Source: an uncultured Oscillospiraceae bacterium
GTDB lineage: Bacteria > Bacillota > Clostridia > Oscillospirales > Acutalibacteraceae
NCBI GenBank assembly: GCA_905193225.1
Contig: CAJJNV010000027.1
Span: 1-22,081 of the forward strand
Direction of reading: 5' to 3'
Length of the DNA: 22,081 nt
Made by a program: the position numbers and the translations under genes. The first letter of the stretch is position 1. Every line of letters begins with the position of its first letter. Below, one piece after another: positions 15,081 through 22,081 of the stretch. The notes under the pieces were generated by a model that worked only from the letters and a program-made list of their open reading frames with translations, was not told the DNA's origin and searched no databases.

Positions 15081-15150
15081 AAAAATGCAGCCGATAGAGC
15101 TTAAAAAGCAGGGACTTTTTAGGCTTTTGTAGGGTTGCATTTTTTGTTTT
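15081..15150 (+). terminator. Riboswitch expression-platform terminator
   Basis: AAAAATGCAGCC (15081-15092) pairs with GGTTGCATTTTT (15133-15144), one G-U wobble, followed by T/GTTTT. An inner stem (15098-15108 with 15115-15125) extends the hairpin. Lying just behind the aptamer, it should form when cobalamin is bound and stop transcription before the first gene. The antiterminator partner was not resolved by eye. Confidence 0.75.
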
Positions 15151-15232
15151 ATTACAAGAAATGCTTTTTTTATTGCTTAATTTATTACCCGATTTATTGT
15201 ACGATTTAAAAATCTTGCATTATGGTGAAGAA

Positions 15233-15631
15233 ATGGAAGAATCAAAAAGTACACTCACAAAAAGTATCCTCCAAAAAAGCGACTGCATAGACCTCATAAA
15301 GGAAAAGGCCGCAGAGCTTGAAAAGAGCAGAGAGCAGCGGCTGCCGAAGCGGTCGGATTTTTCCGACCTTGAGGTTATGATGATTAAATCCTATTTCGGC
15401 CCCTTTCCCCGCGCTCTTGAGGCTGCGGGAGTAAAGCAAAAGCGGCAGGGCATCGAACAAAAGCGGCTTGAAAAACGGATAAGGGCAAAGCGGAACAAGC
15501 TTAAATACAAGTTGGCAAAAAAAGCTGGCAAAGAGGCTGAAAAGCATGATGAGGAACAGACCCGAGAGCAATCAAAAGCAAACGCCCGACAGCAAACCGA
15601 AAAGCAAATACAAAAAATCAAAAAGGTTTAA
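15233..15631 (+). CDS. Small basic protein with homing-endonuclease-associated (HNH) repeat
   Basis: First gene behind the riboswitch. Residues about 30-67 (RLPKRSDFSDLEVMM, then SYFGPFPRALEAAGV) match the pattern of the homing-endonuclease-associated repeat, a small helical nucleic-acid-binding module (Pfam HNH_repeat). Residues 68-132 are a very Lys/Arg/Glu/Gln-rich helix. No nuclease catalytic motif is present, so a binding or regulatory role is likelier than cutting. The frame is open to an ATG at 15161, but that would add a hydrophobic, poorly supported N terminus. The ATG at 15233 has a GGTGA-type site close by, itself weak, so the start is uncertain. It ends 47 bases before the next gene. 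Confidence 0.6.
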   Translation: MEESKSTLTKSILQKSDCIDLIKEKAAELEKSREQRLPKRSDFSDLEVMMIKSYFGPFPRALEAAGVKQKRQGIEQKRLEKRIRAKRNKLKYKLAKKAGKEAEKHDEEQTREQSKANARQQTEKQIQKIKKV

Positions 15632-15678
15632 ACGGCCAAACGCCGTAAACATATAAAAATAAAAAAGGAGAAACAAAA

Positions 15679-16614
15679 ATGAAAAAAACACTTTGCATTA
15701 TCGTTGCCGCAGTTGTTGCGCTTTGTGCAATGGGTATTTCGGCCGCGGCCGAAGCAAGCGCCGAGGTTTATGTAACCATCGCAAACGGCGGACTTGAGAT
15801 CGCCAACAGCGAAGTCACCGTAAAGGATCTTGACGGCGACGGAAAGCTCACCATAGATGAGGCACTTTTTGCCGCTCACGAAGCATATTACAAGGGCGGA
15901 GCCGCCGCGGGCTATGCCTCCGAAATGACCGACTACGGCCTTTCGCTCACCAAGCTTTGGGGAGTACAAAACGGCGGCAGCTACGGCTACTATGTTAACA
16001 ACGCCTCCGCATGGAGCCTCGGTGACGAGGTAAAGTCGGGCGATTTCATCAATGCCTTTGTTTATCAGGATACCAAGACCTTCTCGGACAGATACTGCTA
16101 TTTTGATCACAACTTCAGCACAATAGGCGGATTCCTGTACGATTACTACACCCTTTACGGAGTGTATTTTGACGAAAATTACACCGCATACTCGGCTCCC
16201 ATCGCAGACGCGATCATAACCGTTGACGGAAAAGAAACAAAGATCAGAACGGGCAAAGACGGCAGCGTTGACGGTCTTTCCATTCCCTTCGGTGAAAGCG
16301 GAACATATATTGTCAGCGCAAAATCCGAAAACGCAATTCTCGTTCCCGCCGCTCTCACGGTCCACTATAATGCCAATCAGCAACCTATTCCGGGCATTGA
16401 CGACAGCGTTGTTTCAGAGGTTTCCGAAGTAAAAAAACCCGAAACCGTGACCGGTGAGCCTATCAGCACCACCCCCACCGTCACTCCCGACAGCACCATG
16501 TCCTCAAGCACTCCCGCAAACCCCAAATCGGGCGACAGCTCGGCTGTTCTTTTCTCCTGCGCTGCCCTTGTGGTTTCCTGCGGAGCCCTTGTTCTTTTAA
16601 ACAAGAAGAAGTAA
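15679..16614 (+). CDS. Cell-surface protein with EF-hand-like loop, DUF4430-like region and sortase-type tail
   Basis: A signal peptide (1-27, cleavage after AAEASA) leads into a domain with DLDGDGKLTIDE (50-61), a canonical DxDxDG-x5-E calcium-loop pattern, followed by EALFAAHEAYY. YGYYVNN (102-108) and GDEVKSGDFINAFVYQD (115-131) resemble the DUF4430 (transcobalamin-like C-terminal) fold. A second beta region covers about 175-230. A Ser/Thr/Pro/Val linker is followed by NPKSGD (281-286), a hydrophobic segment and KKK, which looks like a variant sortase signal. AAGGAG lies 8 bases before the ATG. With its neighbour it may capture cobalamin at the wall; that role is inferred from context. Confidence 0.75.
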   Translation: MKKTLCIIVAAVVALCAMGISAAAEASAEVYVTIANGGLEIANSEVTVKDLDGDGKLTIDEALFAAHEAYYKGGAAAGYASEMTDYGLSLTKLWGVQNGGSYGYYVNNASAWSLGDEVKSGDFINAFVYQDTKTFSDRYCYFDHNFSTIGGFLYDYYTLYGVYFDENYTAYSAPIADAIITVDGKETKIRTGKDGSVDGLSIPFGESGTYIVSAKSENAILVPAALTVHYNANQQPIPGIDDSVVSEVSEVKKPETVTGEPISTTPTVTPDSTMSSSTPANPKSGDSSAVLFSCAALVVSCGALVLLNKKK

Positions 16615-16629
16615 TAAGTATCATATAAA

Positions 16630-18471
16630 ATGAAAAAACTTGCTTTTTCTATTCTCTCGTTTTTCTGCTGTGCCTGCATAATTTTTGCGGGCACAGCGCC
16701 GTCCCTTGCCGCCGACGAGACCGAAAGTCTCATCGACGGTATTGTTGCTTTTAAGCTTAAAGAAAGCGGCAGCTCCTCGGTTTCGGAGCTTGCGAAAAGC
16801 GGACTTTCCTCGGGTGCGGGAAAGGGCGCGTCAGAATGGTATGCCATAGGCCTTTCGGCATATTACGGCGGGCTTGATCTTTCGGGATACGGCTCGGCGC
16901 TCAGCTCCTACCTTTCAAAGAACACCGTATCCTCTCCCGTTTCCCGCCAGCGGTGTGCCCTGGCGCTTATAGCCTGCAAAATGCAAAACAACCCCTTTGT
17001 TTTTGCAACCGCAAAGGACTCGGTGGGAAATCTCGGAATAATGAGCTATATTTTCGGCCTTGAGCTTTCAAACAACGGTACCGCCGTTTCGGTGTCAAAG
17101 GACGATATAATTTCCGAGCTTTTGTCCCTTAAAAATTCCGACGGCGGATGGTCGGTAAGCGGCGGAAATTCCGATGTGGATGTTACCGCCATGGCCCTTA
17201 CCGCCCTTGCTCCCCACAAAGGTGAGCAGCGGGTAAGCCAGGCTATAAACGACGGACTGTCCTTTCTTTCGTCAAAACAGCTTTCAAGCGGCGGATTTTC
17301 AAGCTACGGCACCGAAAATGCCGAAAGCTCGGCTCAGGTAATAGTAGCCCTTACCGCCCTTTCGATAAATCCCAAAACCGACAGCCGATTTTTAAAAAAC
17401 GGAAACTCGGTTTTTTCCGCTCTTTCAAAATTCCGTTTGTCAGACGGCAGCTTCTGCCATGCTATGGGCGGCTCGTCAAACGGCACAGCCACCGTTCAGG
17501 CCTTTTATTCCCTTGTGGCTCTTTGGCGGTATGAACACGATCTGCCATCACTTTTCGACCTTTCGGCAAAGGGCACAAAGGCCGTACCCGCAAAAAGCCC
17601 TGTCGCCGATCCTTCGGGAAACAATAACGGCAGCGGTTCAAATGCAGGCGTCAAAAACAACGGTCACAACAACGGTCATAACGGCAGCACAGACACCGCC
17701 GACAATCAAAACGGTCAAAGTGCGTCAAACGATCAAAACGATGCAAGCTCACCTGATCAAACCGATCAAAACCCATCATCCGACGGTTCAGCCGACCAAG
17801 GGGCAGAATCGGAAGGCCTTGTGACGGCCGACGGCAGTTCCTTTTCCGCAGATTCCGACCGCTCGAACGGCGGAAAGACAGGTTTTTTTAGTAGCTACAA
17901 ACCCGTTGCCATAGGCGTTATCCTGATTTTAGCGGCTGCAGCAGCGCTCATACTCTTTCTTAAAAAGAAACTGAACAAAAAGAACGCCGTATTTCTTGCA
18001 ATTTCGGCGGCGGTGCTCTCTCTTGCGGTACTGCTGACATCCTTTAAGACAGCAGGAAATTATTACAGCCCCGTTTCAAAGCCCGATTCGGTGGGAAAGG
18101 CGTCCATATCCATTCGGTGCGATACGGTTTTGGGCAAATCCGAATCGAGCCACATTCCGCAAGACGGAATCATTCTCGACACTACCGAATTTGACATAAC
18201 CGATAATCAAACGGTTTACGACCTTTTGACCGACGCCGCAAAGGCCTGCAACATACAGGTGGAAAACAGCGGAGTCAACGGTCAAAACAGCTCCATGGCA
18301 TATATAAGGGGAATAAATTATATTTATGAATTTGATTTCGGCGATCTGTCGGGCTGGATGTATAAGGTCAACGGGCAAACCCCGTCGGTTGGCTGCGGAG
18401 AATATGTTCTTTCCCCCGGGGATAAGGTCGAATGGCTTTATACCTGCAATCTCGGCAAGGATATTGAATGA
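16630..18471 (+). CDS. Intrinsic factor/transcobalamin-like membrane protein (alpha/alpha barrel + DUF4430)
   Basis: A signal peptide (1-28) is followed by an alpha/alpha-barrel region of prenyltransferase-like repeats (about 30-310). These include LKNSDGGWSV with DVDVTAMALTAL (167-193), SGGFSSYGTENAESS (220-234) and RLSDGSFCHAMGG. A 100-residue Asn/Gln/Ser/Asp linker leads to two membrane helices (about 425-444 and 453-472) joined by a short Lys-rich turn. The C-terminal domain (495-613) carries the DUF4430 signature: GWMYKVNGQTPSVGCGEY, then LSPGDKVEWLYT. Human intrinsic factor and transcobalamin have the same alpha-barrel plus beta-domain order and sandwich B12 between them. The start lies 15 bases after the previous stop with no clear ribosome site, so coupling is likely. 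B12 binding is inferred. Confidence 0.85.
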   Translation: MKKLAFSILSFFCCACIIFAGTAPSLAADETESLIDGIVAFKLKESGSSSVSELAKSGLSSGAGKGASEWYAIGLSAYYGGLDLSGYGSALSSYLSKNTVSSPVSRQRCALALIACKMQNNPFVFATAKDSVGNLGIMSYIFGLELSNNGTAVSVSKDDIISELLSLKNSDGGWSVSGGNSDVDVTAMALTALAPHKGEQRVSQAINDGLSFLSSKQLSSGGFSSYGTENAESSAQVIVALTALSINPKTDSRFLKNGNSVFSALSKFRLSDGSFCHAMGGSSNGTATVQAFYSLVALWRYEHDLPSLFDLSAKGTKAVPAKSPVADPSGNNNGSGSNAGVKNNGHNNGHNGSTDTADNQNGQSASNDQNDASSPDQTDQNPSSDGSADQGAESEGLVTADGSSFSADSDRSNGGKTGFFSSYKPVAIGVILILAAAAALILFLKKKLNKKNAVFLAISAAVLSLAVLLTSFKTAGNYYSPVSKPDSVGKASISIRCDTVLGKSESSHIPQDGIILDTTEFDITDNQTVYDLLTDAAKACNIQVENSGVNGQNSSMAYIRGINYIYEFDFGDLSGWMYKVNGQTPSVGCGEYVLSPGDKVEWLYTCNLGKDIE

Positions 18472-18593
18472 TTTCCCGATAAGCCCCTTCTACATTAACC
18501 ATTTCATTATCTATCGGCACTCTCATTTCAGTTTTTTACTGACATTTGATATTTTTCTTAAATCCATTAAATTCGTATGAAAGGATGGCGGCA

Positions 18594-19469
18594 ATGAAAG
18601 ATTTTGAACACCTTAATCCCCTGTGCGTTTTTTTCTTCTTTTTTTCGGTCGTTTTCGTTACCGCCTTTTTCCCTCATCCGATTTTTACGGCCGTTTCCCT
18701 TTTGGGTGCGGTCATTTCTCAATTTTTTTATTGCAAAAAAGACGGTTTGAAACAATATCTTCCCTATCTTTTCATCTTTATCATAACCGCCCTTTTAAAC
18801 CCCCTTATAAGTCACAACGGCAAAACCGTTTTGTTCGTTTTAAACGACAATCCCATAACCCTTGAGGCTCTGCTTTTCGGAATAAACTCGGCGGGAATGA
18901 TACTTGCGGTGCTTTTGTGGTTTAGGTGTTTTTCGAAGATTATGACCTCCGACAAGCTGCTTTACATTTTTTCTGCGCTTTCCCCAAAAGCCGCCCTTAT
19001 TCTTTCGATTGCCTTAAGATATGTTCCTCTTTTCTTTAAAAAGCGAAGGGAAATTTCCGACAGCGCAAAGGGAATGGGCATTTTCAAGGCCGACAATGTT
19101 CCCGACCGATTAAAGGGACATATGGGCGTTTTTTCGGCCCTTGTGACATGGGGACTTGAAAAGGGCATAATCACTGCCGACAGTATGGATGCACGAGGCT
19201 ACGGCACGGGAAGGCGCAGTTGTTTTTCGCTTTTCGCATTTAAACTGAAGGACGGGTTGTTTTTGGGAATATCGGGACTGTTGTTCCTGTTTGTTCTTTT
19301 AGGGCAAATTTTCGGCGGGATAGATTATTCTTTTTATCCGAGCCTTTCTGTCGGCCTTGATCCGCCTGTGCTCAGCGTTTCGGCGGTATTTTTCATTTTG
19401 TGCTTTTTACCCTGTTTTATCAATGCAAAGGAGGAGTTAAGATGGCGGCATTTACAGCAAAAAATTTAA
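18594..19469 (+). CDS. ecfT: ECF transporter transmembrane coupling protein (T component)
   Basis: EcfT couples the ATPases to the substrate-binding S component in energy-coupling-factor importers. The 291-residue protein has about five hydrophobic segments. The cytoplasmic coupling region contains ALRYVPLFFKKRREI, SAKGMG (157-162) and SMDARGYGTGRR (197-208). The second coupling motif is the usual Ala-Arg-Gly; the first has Lys for Arg (AKG). The frame is open 16 codons upstream, but the ATG at 18594 has AAAGGATGG about 9 bases away. The 122-base gap behind the transcobalamin-like gene shows no clear promoter or terminator. It overlaps the ATPase gene by 28 bases. Confidence 0.9.
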   Translation: MKDFEHLNPLCVFFFFFSVVFVTAFFPHPIFTAVSLLGAVISQFFYCKKDGLKQYLPYLFIFIITALLNPLISHNGKTVLFVLNDNPITLEALLFGINSAGMILAVLLWFRCFSKIMTSDKLLYIFSALSPKAALILSIALRYVPLFFKKRREISDSAKGMGIFKADNVPDRLKGHMGVFSALVTWGLEKGIITADSMDARGYGTGRRSCFSLFAFKLKDGLFLGISGLLFLFVLLGQIFGGIDYSFYPSLSVGLDPPVLSVSAVFFILCFLPCFINAKEELRWRHLQQKI

Positions 19470-21277
19470 GCTTCACATATTCCGGCTCAAAAGATCCCGC
19501 CCTTTTTGACCTTTCCTTTGAAATACAAAACGGGGAATTTATAACCCTTGCAGGCGAAACGGGGAGCGGCAAATCCACACTTTTGCGGTGCTTAAAGCCC
19601 GAGCTCACGCCAAACGGAGGGCTTTGCGGAAAGCTTCTTTTTAACGGGCAGGATATATCTAATGCAAAGGGGCGGCTGTCGGCAGAAAAAATCGGCTTTG
19701 TGGGACAGCACCCCGAACATCAGATAGTCACCGATAAGGTGTGGCACGAGCTTGCCTTTGGAGCCGAGAATTTAGGGATAGAAAGAGACGAAATACGCCG
19801 ACGGGTGGCCGAAACGGCCTGTTTCTTCGGAATAGAGCATCTTTTCGAGCGGTCGACTGCCGCCCTTTCGGGAGGTCAGAAACAACTTTTGACCCTCGCC
19901 TCGGTTATGGTGACAGATCCCGATGTGCTCATTTTGGACGAGCCTACCGCCCGTCTCGATCCCGTTGCAGCAGCGGAATTTCTGTCGGTGATTTCTCGGC
20001 TCAACACCGAATTCGGCACCACCGTTATTATCTCCGAGCACCGTCTCGAACAGCTTTTTTCTCGATCGGACAAAATACTGGCTCTTAAAGACGGGCGCAC
20101 GCTCTGCTTTTGCGAGCCGAGAAGTGCGGCCGAAAAAATGGGAAAGGACAGCGTGCTTTGCCGTTCTCTTCCTGCAGCGACAAGGCTGTTCTCGGCTCTC
20201 GGGCTTTCGGGGAGCTGCCCGCTGAGTGTAAAGGATGGCAGCGATTTTCTTTGTGAAAAGCTCGGACATTTCCCCGTCTCACAAAAAACGGCCGAAAAAG
20301 ATCCGCGGCAAAGCGGCGCCGCGGCAACCGCAGCGAACAGGATAAAAGAAGCCCGCAAAGACAGCCGCCCGAAAGCCCTTGAAATAAAGGAGGCCTTTTT
20401 CCGATTTGAAAGATCTGGAGAGGATATTTTAAAGGGGCTTGACCTTACGGTTTACGAGGGCGAGATATTTTGCATACTTGGTGGAAACGGCTCGGGTAAA
20501 ACAACGGCGCTGTCGGTGGCGGCCGGCGTAAAAAGAGCCTATTCCGGCAAAGTCAAAATCTTTGAAAAGGCAATTGAAAAATATAAGGGCGGAGAGCTTT
20601 ACCGAGGCGTCGTATCGCTTCTCCCTCAGGATATTGAGCCAATATTTTTAAAGGACACAGTGGCCGAGGAGCTGAAATCTGCCGACCGTGACGGGTACGA
20701 TTTTTTGACCCTCGACAACAGTCTTTTATCCCGCCATCCATATGACCTTTCGGGCGGTCAGCAGCAGATCTTAGGCCTGTTGAAAGCACTTTCGACAAAG
20801 CCGAGGCTTCTGCTGCTGGACGAACCGACAAAAGGGCTTGACTCGGCTTCAAAGCTTGCACTTTCCTCTGCCTTAAAGCAGCTTAAAGAGACGGGGATGA
20901 CGATTGTTGCCGTCACCCACGACGCAGAATTTGCCGCCGAAACTGCCGACCGCTGCGCTATGTTTTTTAGGGGACAAAACATCTGCACCGCTCCCTCCCG
21001 CGACTTTTTCAAAAGCGGAAGTTTTTATACCACCCCCTTTGTACCCATGACAAAAGGTGTTTTTAAAGATACACCTGTCACCCTTGCCGACACCATATCG
21101 GCATATAACGAGGCAACCGAGCGCAAGAATACGGCCGCCTGCGGCAAAGCTCCGACCGTAGGTGATGAAACGGTCGCCCGTGACAGTCGATTGACTGATT
21201 TAGTCGAAGCTGTAACCCCTCACAGAGACAGCGCCCTTTCCCGCGGTTTTTCTCAAAAAGGAGGCGGGTGGAAATGA
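19442..21277 (+). CDS. ecfA: ECF transporter double ATPase (two fused ABC domains)
   Basis: Two ABC ATPase halves in one 611-residue chain power the ECF importer, replacing separate EcfA1 and EcfA2. First half: Walker A GETGSGKS (38-45), Q-loop GQHPEHQ (88-94), LSGGQ (142-146), Walker B VLILDEP (162-168), switch H200. Second half: GGNGSGKT (347-354), LSGGQ (436-440), LLLLDEP (456-462), H493. All catalytic motifs are intact in both. The joining region (about 225-310) is poorly ordered, and a 90-residue tail (520-611) follows the second domain. The ATG at 19442 was chosen over an upstream one because it has a perfect AAAGGAGG nearby. The stop overlaps the next start as ATGA. Confidence 0.94.
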   Translation: MAAFTAKNLSFTYSGSKDPALFDLSFEIQNGEFITLAGETGSGKSTLLRCLKPELTPNGGLCGKLLFNGQDISNAKGRLSAEKIGFVGQHPEHQIVTDKVWHELAFGAENLGIERDEIRRRVAETACFFGIEHLFERSTAALSGGQKQLLTLASVMVTDPDVLILDEPTARLDPVAAAEFLSVISRLNTEFGTTVIISEHRLEQLFSRSDKILALKDGRTLCFCEPRSAAEKMGKDSVLCRSLPAATRLFSALGLSGSCPLSVKDGSDFLCEKLGHFPVSQKTAEKDPRQSGAAATAANRIKEARKDSRPKALEIKEAFFRFERSGEDILKGLDLTVYEGEIFCILGGNGSGKTTALSVAAGVKRAYSGKVKIFEKAIEKYKGGELYRGVVSLLPQDIEPIFLKDTVAEELKSADRDGYDFLTLDNSLLSRHPYDLSGGQQQILGLLKALSTKPRLLLLDEPTKGLDSASKLALSSALKQLKETGMTIVAVTHDAEFAAETADRCAMFFRGQNICTAPSRDFFKSGSFYTTPFVPMTKGVFKDTPVTLADTISAYNEATERKNTAACGKAPTVGDETVARDSRLTDLVEAVTPHRDSALSRGFSQKGGGWK

Positions 21278-21960
21278 TAGCGGTCAAAAACAAAGGGGTA
21301 AGAAAATTCCTCTCGATTTTTCTTCCGCTTTTTCTTATTCCTCTTTGCGTTGCGGCGGGGGCGTTCATTTTCCCGAGCGGAAGCTTTGCCTACACCATAG
21401 TGCTTGTGGCTCTCCTTTCGATTGCGGCTTTTTTCGGCGGATTTGAGCAAAAAAAGACAGGCTCCCGCCGTCTCATACTTGTGGCGGTTATGGTCGCCCT
21501 TTCGGTTATCGGCCGATTCATTCCCTTTTTCAAGCCCATAAGCGCCATAACCGTTTTAACCGCCGTTTATTTCGGCAGGGAGGCAGGCTTTTTAACCGGA
21601 TCTCTCTCGGCCGTGATTTCGGACATATATTTCGGAATGGGGCCCTGGACGCCCTTTCAGATGCTTTCCTTCGGACTTATCGGATTTTTTGCGGGAATTT
21701 TCGGGGAGCGTCTTAAAAAAAGCACACCCCTTCTGCTCATTTACGGCGGGCTTTCGGGCATTGTTTTTTCCTTTATTATGGATGTGTGGACGGTGGCGTG
21801 GTACAGCGGCGGTGTTGATCCTTCCCTTTATGCCTCCGCACTTTACACTGCCATTCCCTATACGGTTATCTACTCGGCGTCAAACATTCTTTTCCTCGCT
21901 CTTTTCGCAAAGCCCCTCGGCAGAAAATTCGACCGCATAAAAACCGTTTATTCGGTGTGA
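21274..21960 (+). CDS. ECF transporter substrate-binding S component, probable cobalamin/corrinoid type
   Basis: A 228-residue, very hydrophobic protein with five to six membrane segments. The block SVIGRFIPFFKPISAITVL (around 70-90), then GFLTGSLSAVISDIYFGMGPWTPFQM, is typical of S components that capture a vitamin and dock on the EcfT/EcfA module. The substrate is not readable from motifs. The cobalamin riboswitch upstream and the transcobalamin-like partner point to cobalamin or a precursor, as with CbrT of CbrTUV systems. The ATG at 21274 overlaps the ATPase stop (ATGA) and has GGAGG 9 bases upstream; the GTG two codons earlier is too close to that site. Confidence 0.88.
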   Translation: MIAVKNKGVRKFLSIFLPLFLIPLCVAAGAFIFPSGSFAYTIVLVALLSIAAFFGGFEQKKTGSRRLILVAVMVALSVIGRFIPFFKPISAITVLTAVYFGREAGFLTGSLSAVISDIYFGMGPWTPFQMLSFGLIGFFAGIFGERLKKSTPLLLIYGGLSGIVFSFIMDVWTVAWYSGGVDPSLYASALYTAIPYTVIYSASNILFLALFAKPLGRKFDRIKTVYSV

Positions 21961-22023
21961 TCACATAAAAATCCGGTCGGCTTTTTCCCCTTCGGGCGGC
22001 ACATTTTCAAGCGCCGCATTATT

Positions 22024-22075
22024 TTCAAGTCACAACCTCCGGCAAAGCCGGAGGCTTGAATAAGCCCTAGAAGGG
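22024..22075 (+). repeat. Two adjacent hairpins: operon terminator or mobile-element end
   Basis: CCTCCGGC-AAA-GCCGGAGG (22036-22054) is flanked by TTCAAG/CTTGAA (22024-22029, 22055-22060) and followed by GCCCT-AGA-AGGGC (22063-22075), then ATTTT at the window edge. It may terminate the B12 operon. The paired compact hairpins also resemble ends of IS200/IS605-type elements or a dispersed palindromic repeat. The window ends too soon to decide. Confidence 0.5.
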
Positions 22076-22081
22076 CATTTT

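Noticed and set aside
15628..16383. Minus-strand 251-codon frame opposite the first surface protein
   Set aside because: Cys/Gly/Val-rich antisense reading; the plus-strand gene has a signal peptide, ribosome site and operon context.

Overview
The window looks like a chromosomal piece from a spore-forming-lineage Firmicute, most likely a gut-type Clostridia of the Ruminococcaceae/Oscillospirales kind. The evidence is the sporulation pair yqfC-yqfD beside phoH, ybeY, era and recO, consensus sigma-A promoters, strong AGGAGG-type ribosome binding sites, a Gram-positive sortase-like C terminus and ECF-type vitamin transport. No tRNA, rRNA, CRISPR array or transposase gene was seen. Assignments rest on reading motifs by eye, not on database searches.

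Left part (1-14641, every gene on the minus strand). From right to left in the direction of transcription these are: a cytidylate-kinase-like protein, a membrane-anchored zinc-ribbon protein, a 594-base gap holding a small self-contained transcription unit, a Na/Pi-cotransporter-like protein with a PhoU-type tail, a PRK06851-like P-loop ATPase, yqfC, yqfD, phoH, ybeY, era, a YqzL-like small ORF, recO, mutS2 and nadE. The last gene, cut by the left edge, encodes a secreted protein. The yqfC-to-recO block keeps the classic Firmicute order, but yqfF, dgkA and cdd are absent. A good promoter at the end of yqfD can drive phoH onward separately from the sporulation pair.

Right part (14838-21960, all on the plus strand). 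This is the most striking region. A perfect TTGACA-N17-TATAAT promoter leads into a cobalamin riboswitch and a long terminator hairpin. Five genes or more follow: a small basic protein with a homing-endonuclease-associated (HNH) repeat; a secreted protein with an EF-hand-like loop, a DUF4430-like region and a sortase-like tail; a 613-residue membrane protein resembling animal intrinsic factor/transcobalamin (alpha/alpha barrel plus transcobalamin-like beta domain); an ECF T component; a fused double ATPase; and an ECF S component. I read it as a B12-repressible, surface-capture-plus-ECF-import system for cobalamin or other corrinoids. The riboswitch, domain architecture and ECF motifs are visible in the sequence. 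The substrate and the cooperation between the parts are inferred.

The two halves are transcribed divergently from promoters whose -35 boxes lie about 60 bases apart (14772-14777 minus, 14838-14843 plus). The window ends in two adjacent hairpins that either terminate the B12 operon or mark a repeat or insertion-element end.
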